64,000 bases of DNA. It comes from Muricea muricata. Its lineage: Eukaryota > Cnidaria > Anthozoa > Malacalcyonacea > Plexauridae. A program made the position numbers and the translations under genes. The notes under the pieces are model-generated. The model worked only from the letters and a program-made list of their open reading frames with translations, was not told the DNA's origin and did no database searches. Below, one piece after another: positions 1 to 11,482 of this stretch (position 1 is the first letter of the stretch; each line of letters opens with the position of its first letter). The stretch covers positions 2,539,179-2,603,178 of the forward strand of contig OY979717.1 in NCBI GenBank assembly GCA_963855995.1. The letters run 5' to 3'.

Positions 1-361
1 TCACGTTTGAATTGTGGCGTTTGATGTTTGAATTTTACAATTGAACTGCTAGACATGCTCATAGCGGCTCACTACAAACGTCAAACGTCAACTCGAACGT
101 CAAGCGATTGAAGTCCTAAACTAGTATTATCCGTCAGTGAAACCTTTCGGTGGTCATAGAAATACATCGTAGATCAGTATTTTTGATTTTTTTAATAAAT
201 CGTATAGTTTGAGCACTTCACGGTTCATCATGATTTCGATTTTATAAGAATGAACATGCTTGAGGTTTGCCGTTTGCCGTAAACGCCAATCTAAAGGTCT
301 CTAATCTTGTACAATTATTGTGCACTTAATGTCCTTATTGGTAAGTGTAAGCTTACTATAA
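1..361. other. Non-coding left edge, probably intron
   Basis: No convincing open frame or splice-flanked exon is visible. The kinase gene that begins in mid-domain at 2896 must have its 5' exons to the left of the window, so this stretch is probably intronic. It ends at the target site of the MITE at 362. Confidence 0.4.
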
Positions 362-715
362 GACCCCGTTCACACGATACCGGTATGAAACTCTGCCGGT
401 TAAAAATCATTACGTTTTCAACTATTCACACGGTACCGGTAGAGTTATAGTTGTTACAACTTTTGTTCATTTCATTATTGAAATTCGCACGCTAAAATGT
501 TTTGCATAACCGTAATAAAACTCTTACGGTTAGGCGTTCTCACGGTTGAATTTCGTTCCGTTTTCAAAGTCTTACGGTACGTATACCGATTTCAAACTCT
601 TACGGTTAGCGTTACGGTTTCACACAATTTCATACCGCCATCGTGTGAACGCAATTCCTAAACGTAAGAATTTCATACCGTTTTCAAACTCTGCCGGTAT
701 CGTGTGAACGGGGTC
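362..715. mobile_element. Harbinger-like MITE, 354 bp
   Basis: Terminal inverted repeats start GACCCCGTTCACACGA at the left and end with its complement at the right. They are flanked by the 3-bp direct repeat TAA (359-361 and 716-718), which fits the PIF/Harbinger TWA target preference. The interior repeats short blocks around CTTACGGTT and holds no coding frame. Superfamily assignment rests on target-site length only. Confidence 0.75.
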
Positions 716-718
716 TAA

Positions 719-1189
719 GTCATTCCTTAAATTTCCATGATGTATCAAAAGTCATATGGTGTATCTTGATAGAAAGGCAATTGCATAAAGGAGCATTTGG
801 TTCTCGAAAGAAGCTAATAATTGTATTGTAATCAGTATGAAGATGAAATTGAAATAGCGATGGTTGCTATAATTATGTCATGATGCCTGTACAGTAGTGC
901 ATCTGTCATAATAAATGTACAATACTACTGCATGGTTAATCTGTAATTACAGTTTAATGATGAGTTATTTCCATGCACGCTTACAGTATACTGATGCCTG
1001 AATAATTATTAAAAAATTAAACTGTAATTAAAAATAGGAGTTAATAATAAATACACACATGCAAGATATTATTTAGTTACTGTAATACAGAATGGATGGT
1101 GGATATCAAATGCGACTCATAATTTTAATACGCACAACAGATGTTGCAAAAATTGGTATCGCAGATTAGAAAATTTATTCAAATTGACG
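719..1189. other. Non-coding, probably intron
   Basis: AT-rich sequence between two MITEs. No exon, RNA gene or repeat was recognised. Confidence 0.4.
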
Positions 1190-1212
1190 TACAGTACTGT
1201 TCAGAAATAACC

Positions 1213-1432
1213 TAACAGAAAACGCGTTCGGAACGCGTCCGGAACGCGTTCGAAAATGCGTTCCATTCGCGTTCCATTTGCGTTCCATTCGCGTTCCATT
1301 TGCGTTCCATTCGCGTTCCATTTGCGTTCCATTCGCGTTCCATTCGCGTTCCATTTGCGTTCCATTCGCGTTCCACAGCGTTCCAATTTGCGTTCCACTT
1401 TTACTGGAACGCGTTCAGGAACGCGTTCCTGT
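1213..1432. repeat. Left subterminal 11-bp tandem array
   Basis: Alternating units of CATTCGCGTTC and CATTTGCGTTC repeat through this stretch, with GGAACGCG boxes at both edges. Spurious open frames run through it in several phases because the repeats rarely contain stops. It mirrors the array at 2404-2552. Confidence 0.85.
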
Positions 1433-2403
1433 GACACTCGTAATAAGATCGGATATTATCGGTCATTATCGCGATTCGCCGAGTAATATAATCTATTTGA
1501 AAAGCCGCTAAAGAGTAAACTTGTAGAGTGATAAACTAAAGTGAGCTTCAAGACCAAATTTTTTTATAATATTATTATTGTCGGCTTACTCGATTCTAAT
1601 TGAGTAAGAACTGTGATGATAATCATTAATCATTTAAAACACGTCGCCAACACACGAGCTGTTGAGCTTACGTTAACGAACGGTATTATTGTTATATTTC
1701 GCCAAAAAGCGCGCGATTTTTCATTACTTCTCGAACCGTATAATTTCCTATACTAATTGCCTGTAATACCTAACCTCATTACCTCAACAAACGCATATAG
1801 TTGTGCGAGGAAAAAATTGAGACAATTAAACGAATACACTGCTATTTTCATCTTGTGTTTTGCTATTTCCTTAATGGCTCTTAATGACTGACTGACACAT
1901 TGTTTCGGCTTTTGTAGGGATTAACGGTGGTAGTAGACACATTTTGACACTCTTTTGTGTATAAAGGATATAAAATATGACACTCCAACTCATTTTTTCT
2001 CTACTGCTCTTGTCCAAGCTAGTTTATTGAGATATAGGTAAGCAAAATCAGTGTGGTATGAATTAACTTAGGCTTATTACGTTCCACTCAGCGATAGTGT
2101 TGTTTTTCTTGTTTCGCGTAGCGATTTTTACTTGCTATAAGTCAGTACCCAAGTGCGTCATTTATTCACTTGCGATCAGCTAAATGTGTGTAATCGATGC
2201 ATAATTATGGCCCATTTTCAATATAACGACTCAGATAAACCTCTCTTTCAAATGTAGCATGTATGTCTGAAACATTTTTAGCTGGCATACACTTGTGCGA
2301 CTAGCATCTATTATAATTTAAAACACTACAGGGCCTCACAACAGCTCAGGTTTCACTCGGTGTCGGGATCTTCCGACGTCAGAACATGATATCTCACCAC
2401 AAA

Positions 2404-2552
2404 AGAGAACGCGTTCCCACGTTTCCACTGGAACGCTTTGGAACGCATTTTGGAACGCGTTCGGAACGCAAATGGAACGCGTTCGGAACGCAAATGGAAC
2501 GCGTTCGGAACGAAAATGGAACGCGTTCCGAACGCAAATGGAACGCGAACGC
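2404..2552. repeat. Right subterminal tandem array
   Basis: Units of about 20 bp alternate GGAACGCGTTC with GGAACGCAAAT-like blocks. The array is in inverted orientation to that at 1213-1432 and lies just inside the right terminal repeat of the same element. Confidence 0.8.
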
Positions 2553-2895
2553 AGTGTTAGGTTATTTCTGAGCAGTACTGTAAATTAGATAGTCATAATT
2601 AACACAAGGCTAGTTCTATGTGACGTCAATGACAATGTTTAATCATTGAATATAAAACTTTTAATAGCGAACAGTGAACTCACTGTTGTACAATTATTGC
2701 TTGTGTTAATTATTATTCCAGTAATTTATAAATTGTTCTGTGAAATAGCTTTTTATTAAATGTAGTATGTATGTCAATGTTATGTATATTCCATAAGTTT
2801 TATGCACGACCACATCAGCTCAACAGCTGCAAATTTCCATCGTGTTTAAATAAATGCTTATTATTATTATTGTCTTTACTCATTTTAATTCACAG

Positions 2896-5800
2896 GCAAC
2901 AGCTTACAACAATAAAGCGGATATCTGGAGCTTTGGAATCACAGCTATCGAACTCGCAACTGGAACGGCGCCATATGCGAAATTTCCAGCTATGAAGGTA
3001 ACCGCAACAATGTTATGTATTACTGTTTTTTGAAATAGATAGTGGAACAAAAGTCTTCTTGGGAGTAAAAGTCTTGCCTGGGAATAAAAGCCTTTTTTCC
3101 ATTGCATGAATTAAAAAAGCATCTTTTTGCGACACAAAAGATTGGCCGCGATCATCGTTGGATTTCTTGCGGTTACCATCTGATCATTATTTTGGCAGAT
3201 TTACTGTAAACCTACATACTGCACAAATCTATGAAACAGCAATATTTCACATTTTATGTTACATTTTTTTTACTAAAGGTTCTCATGTTAACGCTACAAA
3301 ATGACCCACCGACGTTGGAAACAGTTTCTGACAGCAAGAAGGATGATTATAGAAGATATTCGCGGCCGTTTAGGCAAATGATCAGTCTGTGTCTTCAAAA
3401 GGAACCTCGCCAAAGGTGCATATTACACATTTTGTACACAATATTGAAATGAATAAGATATTTGCGTCATGCTACCCTCTTCCCAGCGGGCTAAAGGCTT
3501 TACTCATTCCGGATGTGCAACTTTTCTGCGCTGGTTTAAAATAGGCGTGCCTGACAATCAACAGCTTCTGGGAATACTAACTGAAGTAAATCGCGAATGC
3601 ATTAAGCCTGTTTGTGTTTCTTGTTCTGTAACAATTTACACTAACAATTTAATCACCATTTTTATTGATCAGTCAATCAGATCTCTACTTTTGCTCATCA
3701 TTCCCTATCTCTTACCCGTACCCATGCGACCCTAACGGCATTAGCTCTGGCGAAATAAAAAGCCACAACCCTTACATGCCTAGCTGTTCTAGGCATGCTC
3801 AAAAGCCCACGGAGCAGACTCCAGCGTAGTATTAATTGGTAAACTGTCGTAGTACAATAGTAATGTTTTTCTAACATTGAATAAGCCGGATCTGCTGTTT
3901 AAATCTTGAACAGTCAGCAGTTTGTTTGAGAATAGATATGGTCTATAGTTGCTAGAGTTTGTTATTTTTATTCCCGTATTAATTTCTTCATGATATGAAC
4001 AGGTGAGACTAGAGTCACAAGAAGTCGTAACTCATATGACTTTCATGTTGGCAAATTTATGAGCCCAACTGGATTATCAAAGACAAAGTTGCTTTGAAGA
4101 TATTACTTATTCTTTTAGCGTGCTGCCATTTTCGATGAAAACTATTCATTAACGTTAAACAAGTCGCAGTATACTTGAGAAATTTTATCCCCCAAGGTCT
4201 ATGCCGTCCATCTCCCGCACACACACATTACTCTGCATGGTACGATATTTCATCAATCATTTTTAATCAGCTTTATACAAGCTTGTAATAAAAGTGACAT
4301 CATGTTATTAAAGTGGTGTATCACAATATACATAGTACATGTACCCCAAATTTTACTCAGTGTCAAAACTTTCATTTTTCTAATAGACCTGATGCATTCG
4401 CACTTTTGAGAAACTCTTTTTTTAAGAAAGCAAGGGTAAGAAAGAAAAAAATACTTTTGTGAAAATTAGTTTCTTTATTAAATATCAGATTAATGCTGAA
4501 ATTGATAGGTCAGGCTGATCATGCCTAGTTTAGTTGTAGTACTTTTTTTGTAAAAAAAAATGTATGAAATTTCATTTTTAGAATAAAGAATATCTTAAGG
4601 AGGTTTTACTTCCTCTTGCTCCGCCTCTTGGTGAACGTTCACAGAAGGTTTGTATTGAACTAAATACCTGTACCATTGAAAATAAAATATTTCACTTAAG
4701 TAACGATTATTTTGTTAGTTTACCAATCGGGAAACGGAATTTCCGTATTTCCTTGTTTATTATGGCAAGATTTAGATTCTGTTAAGCTTTACTTTTTGTA
4801 ACAGGTGAAAAGAGTACCAGGTTCAAGTGGTCGTCTTCATAAGAATTCTGATGGTTCCTGGGAATGGTCAGACGAAGAAACAGAAGAACGACCTGAAAAA
4901 GTGGTATGGTAAAACTTTATAATTCTTTACCTGATGGCTCTAAAATAAGAACCACTCGTACTGTTGTGTTTGGCTTGTTTCTTTTTAGGCAGAAAGAAAA
5001 ACGGAAGTATGTGAACCTAAAAAGGATGAATCGTCGGGTAAAATTTCGTAATTAAAGCTCTAATGTTTATTATTATTTATTAATAATTGTTATTTTGCAT
5101 TTGAAATTGCCGTGTTGCTTGGTTATGGCTGAAGGACAGTAGCTTCATTCTAAATAGTCTACTAGCATATCCCATCTGCCTTTTATTAGACACATCTTTT
5201 TGCATTTTACCGGCACAGCGACTGTACCTGTATGTAAACATAATTCAGTTATATGATTTATCCATGTTTATTTTTGTCTTCCTTTTTTTCTCTATTTTGT
5301 CAGCACCATCCCCTGTTGTCGAAAACAAAGAACCTTCAATATCATCGCCACCTAAAAGTCTCACTGAACCATCCAGTGAAGAGAATGTAACTGAAGTTCC
5401 CACTACGACGGATACTGAGGAACCTTCAGAATCCCAACCTGCGCTTAATCTAACCTTGCGTTTGAGGTATACCAGTATATCCGTGTAGCAGTGGCGTAGG
5501 AACAGGGGGGGGGGCTGGAGGGCTTGAGCCCCCCCAAAATTTTTTGAGGAGGGGCTAAACCCCCCAAAAAAAATCCGTCCCGCGTGATTTTAATCACGCG
5601 AATGTTGTGTTAGATAGTGTGTTAGAATGGTTAGAATGTTAGATTGGTTCCCAGATTGGTTCTTAGAGCTATTTAGAGCCTAAAAATTTACATTTTCCCT
5701 GGAAGAATACACCAAGATTAACCAGATAGTTTCACAATTTCCCTGTTCTCGTGTCAATATCTAATTACATTGTTATAGGACCCATAAAATCAGTATTTGA

Positions 5801-7691
5801 CTTCAATAAGCATTTAGGATAGATACCAGAAATTCACAGACATTCACTAATCAATATCCAAACCTCAACTGATGCATTTTTTCTTGAAATCGTTATACAT
5901 TATTCACATTTTTTGTAAAAAATGTGCCAAATTTAGCTCATTTTTGCAATCAAAATAAACTCCAAATTAAGTGCCCAAATCGCCGGAAATGGCATTTCCG
6001 GGGTTCTAGTTTTCAAAATTTCCCGGGGGAGGATGCCCCCGGACCCCTCTACAGAGCTCGCGCCTTCGGCGCTCGTATGTTCAGCCCCCCCCCCCAACTT
6101 TTAAATCGTTCCTACGCCTCTGCCGTGTAGTATGGTATAGTTTTCCTAACAGATATTAGATGAACTGCTACAGTATTTTTTGCAAACATTGTTTGGATTC
6201 GCAAACTTTGAATCCATTCGAAAGACAAATGTCGTCGTACCTTATTCTATTCAACCTATGCGTTATTTGTTACTTAACACCAATCTTTTGAAAAAAAACA
6301 AGAACTGAAAAATTTTTTAACAATTCTTTTTAGAAATGCGAAGAATGAACTAAACGATATTCGATTTGATTTCAAACATGGCGAAGGTTGGTATAGTTGT
6401 AGACAGCTAAAGGTTTTTCAAATCTTGGATTTAGGTACAGATACGAAAATACATGTTTTGTCACTACTTGAAACGATAGAAACAGAATTAGACGTTTTGT
6501 GCTTTATACTGTACACCGCATTACCGAATCTGACACAACGCGACGCTGAATTCCGTCAGACGTTATCAATTCCGCACAAATTCGCCGGAGTTTTTGCATT
6601 TAGTCACGTCTCTATCATGTGTGAACGCCCAAATGCATGGTGTTGAGTTTTCTGTAAAAACTCTGTTTTGTATTATTTAAGTTGGTTTACAAAATTCCAA
6701 ACAAATCAAGAATGACTTAGGACAGAAATATTAGCAAGCCGCCGATATGTAAAAAGTGCAATGTGCGTGATTGTACAGGGGGTTGTTAAATAGCGTCAAC
6801 CTCATGATTTCCCTAAATCAAGGAAATATGTGTGTATACCTTGAATAAATGCTGCAAATATTAAATTTTCCCTGTGGAATGAGAAGTTTCAAGAGTCCCA
6901 TTGTATGGTCAGAATGTTTTGTCTGACTTTACCATTTTTGTTTAGATACTCCAGAAGGAGTTGCGCAGGAATTAGTTAGTGCAGGTCTAATTAACGGCGT
7001 TGATATGATTCTAGGTAAGAGTATATCAATGTAAAATTAAGACCATCACATCTATTGACTTCCATCTTTTTCTGCTTGATTCCTGTCCTTGAACTCCGTT
7101 TTTGAGACACAAGTAGATGTACTTTTATTTCTTGCATAGTCGCTGCAAACCTTGAAAAGGCTCTTGAAAACCCGGCTGCATATCGTCATCCAGCATTCAT
7201 GGTGTTTCAGTTGGTAGGGAAATGTTTTCATTTTGTTATTGTTAATACTTCACGCTTGAGATGTACCAAGACACTATTGATCATTGACACTATTGGCTAT
7301 TGACACTATTGATCATTGACAGTGTTGATCATTGACAGTATTGATCATTGACACTACTGGTCATTGACATCATCGTCCAAAGCATTCAGGCGTTATTTTT
7401 AACGTGCATGCACATATACCGGAAATGAAGCCTTTTTATTACGTACAATACATAAAAAAATTGCCTACAATTGACCGTGATTTCTTGTAATTGTTGAGTG
7501 TTTTCGCATTATGAGAGAACGACGTTACCTGGGCAGTTTAAGGATTTTGAACACAATCCAAGCACACACATTAAAATTTTAGTGATGTATATGAATATTT
7601 TGCATTGCAGAAAACTCCAGTTCCCGGCGGCCAGGCCAAGGACGAGAAAACGCTTCTCGGGTTTGCACAATTATCTATTAATGAAACTTGA
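2896..7691 (+). CDS. OXSR1: OSR1/SPAK (fray) Ser/Thr kinase, C-terminal half (5' partial)
   Basis: Ste20/GCK-VI kinase that, in known relatives, is activated by WNK kinases and phosphorylates cation-chloride cotransporters. Exons seen: 2896-2997, 3279-3415, 4387-4435, 4582-4647, 4805-4903, 4989-5037, 5304-5466, 6334-6386, 6946-7014, 7140-7213 and 7611-7691, all joining in frame. The first visible exon starts inside the kinase domain with [15 protein letters not shown] (subdomain IX); the next has [11 protein letters not shown] and the SLCLQKEP helix. Exon 4805 carries VPGSSGRLH, the conserved regulatory serine motif targeted by WNK in family members, and WEWSDDE. Exons 6334-7691 encode the conserved C-terminal docking domain ([30 protein letters not shown]), which binds RFxV peptides. 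A low-complexity Pro/Ser/Thr/Glu linker (5304-5440) separates the two. The ATP-binding lobe and catalytic loop lie outside the window. A hAT MITE sits 22 bp after the donor at 5467. SPAK and OSR1 cannot be told apart; invertebrates usually have a single fray gene. Confidence 0.95.
5489..6122. mobile_element. hAT-like MITE, 634 bp, inside kinase intron
   Basis: The left end CAGTGGCGTAGGAAC and right end GTTCCTACGCCTCTG are inverted repeats, flanked by the perfect 8-bp direct repeat CCGTGTAG (5481-5488, 6123-6130). An 8-bp duplication and CAGTGGCG tip are typical of hAT elements. Poly-G and poly-C tracts lie near the ends. There is no transposase. It is inserted just downstream of a splice donor of the OSR1-like gene. 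Confidence 0.85.
7266..7366. repeat. Tandem repeat, about 16-17 bp unit
   Basis: About six imperfect copies of TTGATCATTGACACTA occur in the last intron of the OSR1-like gene. It looks like a simple minisatellite with no evident function. Confidence 0.8.
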
Positions 7692-8649
7692 ATGCCGTGA
7701 TAAATTATAAAGATTTTGTACAATGAAATGGAAGCTTCTCCATATTAGATGATATTTGAGAAATTTTTGTTGACGTGAGGTAACAGAAAATTATTCGAAC
7801 ATCTTTTGGAATTGCAAGCTAGATAACAGTATTTTTATTAATACGTGTAAAATTTTTACGGTGTACACGCAAAAATGTATACTAATTGAATTGATGTATA
7901 TTTAATAAATAGAACTTCACAGAAAAAAAGCTAGATATTCATTAAATGATCCTCTTCGGTGTCTTCTTGTCTTCAGCATGAATGGACGCCAGAGGTTAAC
8001 CTCGTTAGGATGCATGAGATACGTCAATCTGGCATTCCGACCTTGTTCCATTTCTTGTCCTGGTCATTCCCTCTCCATTTCTTTTTGACCATGAACCCCT
8101 TCATTTTTCACACAGTCTTGCTTGGAGGTCTTTTGTTCGCCCCATCATTTCTTTTGTCTGTAATCCCCCACTCATTGAACTTTTTTATGTGGCTCCTTCT
8201 TTAATTTCAAACGCAAATGGCGTTTTAGGTACTTCTGAACAACTTATATAACATAAAAAGCTACTAAATCCATTGACATTTTTGCGTGTACATGCACCAT
8301 TCATAATATGTAGGTGGCTCTAGACTGCCAGTTACGTTAAGTTTCTTTCTTTATTGTATTGTATTTTGGCTGCAAGTTCAAGTGCGTTTTCTTTTCTGTC
8401 TGAGATGAGTTCTGAAACACTCGAACTTCGATCATTAAAACATCAAAAATCTCGGTTAGCCGACCCAATTAAATTTAAGCAGTTTCTGATTTTAAAGGTT
8501 TCATAATTATTGAATACCTATAACAATACGACCCTTTCATGGTTGTTGGTTGTGTAGATAATTTGCTGGTATACAACGTATATGTGAAATGTTTTGAATG
8601 AATTATGTATGCATGTATGTTTGCGTTGTTTTCACTGGATATTTCCCAG
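7692..8649. other. 3'UTR and intergenic spacer
   Basis: Follows the OSR1-like stop codon. An AATAAA at 7904-7909, about 215 bases after the stop, is a plausible polyadenylation signal. Beyond it no exon or repeat was recognised. Confidence 0.5.
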
Positions 8650-9154
8650 AAGCTTGCCGAAAATATTTGACCAATTTTTTTTGCTCAAGTTTAGCAGTGT
8701 CTCTGATCAGTTCCTTCCGTTATTCCTCAAAGTTTTGAAAAATCCTGTTTAGGGGCTTCGGTGGTGTAGTGGTCAGACCACTCGCCTTTCACCTCTAGGG
8801 TTCCGAGTTCGATCCCCTGTGAGGTAGACTCGAACCCAGTCCTCATGTGAAAAGAGTATAGTCAACGCTCTGCCGAAAGTCGTGGGTTTCCTCCGGGTAC
8901 TCCGGTTTCCTCCCACAGGGAATGTTGACAGGGTGGGATAGGTTATACGAGCCCACAGTAATTGGCTCATGCTGTTGTGGTGACCCCGCCCTTGTGGCGA
9001 AGTTGATAAATTAATCAGAATTCTCACGAACAAGCCAAGTAACAGGAAGTTGTGAGTCTTTCAAGGCACTGCTTCAAAATTTTGAGGAATTGATCTGGGG
9101 AACTCCTAAACTTGAGAAAATGACTTGGTGAAATATTTTCAGAACGCTTCTATT
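8650..9154. mobile_element. Imperfect inverted arms enclosing a SINE
   Basis: Positions about 8650-8738 and 9066-9154 are imperfect inverted copies sharing CTCAAGTTTAG, ATTCCTCAAA and GAAAATATTT blocks. The tRNA-derived SINE lies between them, so it appears to be carried in, or inserted into, a fold-back type element. Outer boundaries are approximate. Confidence 0.5.
8752..9018 (+). mobile_element. tRNA-derived SINE
   Basis: The head resembles a tRNA gene. A box-like GGTGTAGTGGTCAG is followed about 30 bases later by the B-box-like GAGTTCGATCC, as in internal RNA polymerase III promoters. A non-tRNA body follows, containing GGTTTCCTCCGGGTACTCC and ending GTGGCGAAGTTGATAAATTAA. The 3' half occurs again at 14660-14755, which supports a dispersed SINE rather than a functional tRNA. 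Confidence 0.75.
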
Positions 9155-9487
9155 GCCGCGACTATAATATTGCAAGCATATCATTTAGTAATTGCATATC
9201 ATTACTACTATTGTCATCAGGAGCCCAATGTAAGCGCTTACATTTTTTGCAGTCAGTCAAAGTACCTGTTTAGGCGTCAATTATTAATGATGCAAAAATA
9301 ATTGAATTTTCTTTAAATAGCATGCATGCATTTATACGAGACTTCTCATTACTAAGCTGTTGATAAAAGCTAGATCAAGAATATAGATATTGAAGATTTT
9401 AAGATTCATAGCATTTATGCATGTTGTTCGCTTAGGTGTTTTATATTTTAAACGCTTCCTTTCTATTTCATGCATCAATATACTGTC

Positions 9488-9617
<130 letters not shown>

Positions 9618-9918
9618 ATGCATTGTAAACTGCGTCCATTGCTGCCACATGTTGCTTTTATACACTGTCCCACATCACATACTGTACCAAATCATCACCG
9701 GATATTTTATTCACGTATAAAAACTTTAAAAGAATCAACCATAACATATACATTTTGTAGTAAGAACAAAATATCCACAAGTATTTTGCTTGTTAATAAT
9801 TTATAAAATAACAAGTTTAAAATATTCTATAGCTATATTATGTTATCATGTCACAAGTCCGTCTATATGCTAGATTTATTTACATTGACTGTTTATTCTG
9901 AACTTTAAATTACATCCG

Positions 9919-11482
9919 ATGGAACAGAACGATCCTAACCAATTTAGATTTGTCGAAGAGGGAGAAGATGAGATAAAAATGACGATGAAAGATATAATAA
10001 AACGCCATGGCATCAGTTTAGATGAGAAAAACAAGGAGCAAGAAGGAGAAGCGTTAAGTTACATTGGGCTCTCGTATCACAAATTGGGAAAATATGAAAA
10101 AGCTTTGGACTATCATCAACAACATTTAGAACTCTCTGAACAAACTGAAAACTCGAAAGGAAAGCGACGAGCGAATTGTAACATTGGTTGTGTATACAAA
10201 ATGATGGGAAACCTGCCAGTGGCTTTATATCACTTTGAAAGAGCGTACGACATTAGCAAGGAGCGAGGCGATAGGAAAGCGCATGCAAGAACGTGCAATA
10301 ATATGGCTAATATTTACGAAATGTTGATGGATGTAGACAAAGCCATAGAACTCCATAAGGAACGATATGATTTAGCAACTGATATGGAAGATTTACATGG
10401 TCAAGGAAAAGCATGCGTTAGTCTTGGTGCTATGTATTTACTGAAAGAAGACCTTGATCAAAGCCTCTCCTTCTATGAGAAATTACTCGATATTCTCCGA
10501 GCAAAACTAAGTACGTATGCTTATTTTGCTGAAGTCAATTCACGAAGTTCCACACTCCTGTATTAGCGTTTAAATATGCAGTATAATCTAACATTACATT
10601 GTTTATTATTTCCACTTCACTCTATACCTAGACAAGTGGCTTAGTCTTTGGCAGGCCAAGCCTGTATGTGTAATTATGTACATATAGGTAAATTATTCTT
10701 GCTATAAGTATTGTCCTGCCATTTTCCCATGTTGGTATAGGTGCTTGGTCTAAACTTACTTCATGCACTTTAATAATATTTACGAAGTCTTGATTGCGAT
10801 TATGTACTGTATATCCACAGTATATTTTGTGACAGTGTTTGTGTGAAATCTGTATGTAATAAGAAGGAAACTGAACTTTTCTTATTGTTATGTTTAGGAA
10901 TACAAGATACATTGGCTGATGATCTGTCTGATGAAGACGACGATGGTTTTATTGACTTTGATAATCTTGGTACAAATAACTTTGAGTAAGCAGTAATTGA
11001 ATATTTCATGTAACAATAGTTTGAAAATGATCCTGTTGCATACTGTGGTGCATTAAATATAACTCAGATTGAGATGGATTCAAATAATATATTTAGTTAA
11101 TTTCATCTGTCGCCATTTTAGCCGAAATGGAAATATAACCCTTCCCGAGCTCTAGAAGACCTGGTTATATATCTAACTATATACTAAATTCCATACACCA
11201 AGAGTAGCTAAACTGGATACACTACAGATCCTGGAGCCTTCTGCTACATATTACGCGTCCTCGAGGGCTTTATATGACATAAATTTCTTCTCGGTATTTA
11301 ATTCTAATTTAGATAGACGGCATACTTAACCTGACGTAATCTTGTTCCCATCACGTTTTAGCGATGATGAGGATGCGCAAGAAGACGGCGGGAAAGAGAA
11401 GAAAGGGAAAGGAAAACTTACTAAATCACCTTTTAAGAAAAAGAAAAATAAAGATAAGAAAAAAGACAAAGAGAAGAAATGA
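9919..11482 (+). CDS. TPR-repeat protein with acidic and Lys-rich tail
   Basis: Three exons, 9919-10510, 10898-10985 and 11362-11482, join in frame (phases 1 and 2) to give about 266 residues. Four TPR-like helix pairs are visible at roughly residues 48-80, 88-122, 128-163 and 168-198 (LSYIGLSYHKLGKYEKALDY, CNIGCVYKMMGNLPVALYHF, CNNMANIYEMLMDVDKAIEL, VSLGAMYLLKEDLDQSLSFY). A strongly acidic segment follows (SDEDDDG, then a second Asp/Glu run), and the C-terminus is almost pure lysine (PFKKKKNKDKKK). The TPR spacing of about 40 residues resembles LGN/GPSM2 and Rapsyn-type TPRs, which act as protein-binding scaffolds, but no GoLoco or other signature domain is present, so no specific name is given. 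The start at 9919 is the first in-frame ATG; a further upstream exon cannot be excluded. No signal peptide. Confidence 0.8.

Larger units (their letters stand above)
1192..2580. mobile_element. TA-target non-autonomous DNA transposon with subterminal repeat arrays
   Basis: Both ends carry CAGTACTG followed by a shared inverted stretch reading TCAGAAATAACCTAACA, with TA on each outer side (1190-1191, 2581-2582). Just inside each end lies an array of GGAACGCG-type 11-bp units (about 1213-1432 and 2404-2552), arranged in mirror orientation. The roughly 970-bp interior contains no transposase-like frame. A TA target and CAGT-type tip suggest a Tc1/mariner-like MITE, but the superfamily is an inference. 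Confidence 0.75.

Noticed and set aside
1201-1511. Open frames rich in Arg-Ser-Ile and Asn-Gly-Thr repeats on both strands
   Set aside because: They are translations of the 11-bp tandem array inside a transposon and are open in several phases at once.
7959-8204. 81-residue ORF after a possible acceptor
   Set aside because: Hydrophobic low-complexity translation downstream of the OSR1-like stop and poly(A) signal, with no matching donor.
8752-8825. Possible functional tRNA gene
   Set aside because: A and B boxes are present, but the cloverleaf is poor by eye and the unit continues into a dispersed SINE body found again at 14660.
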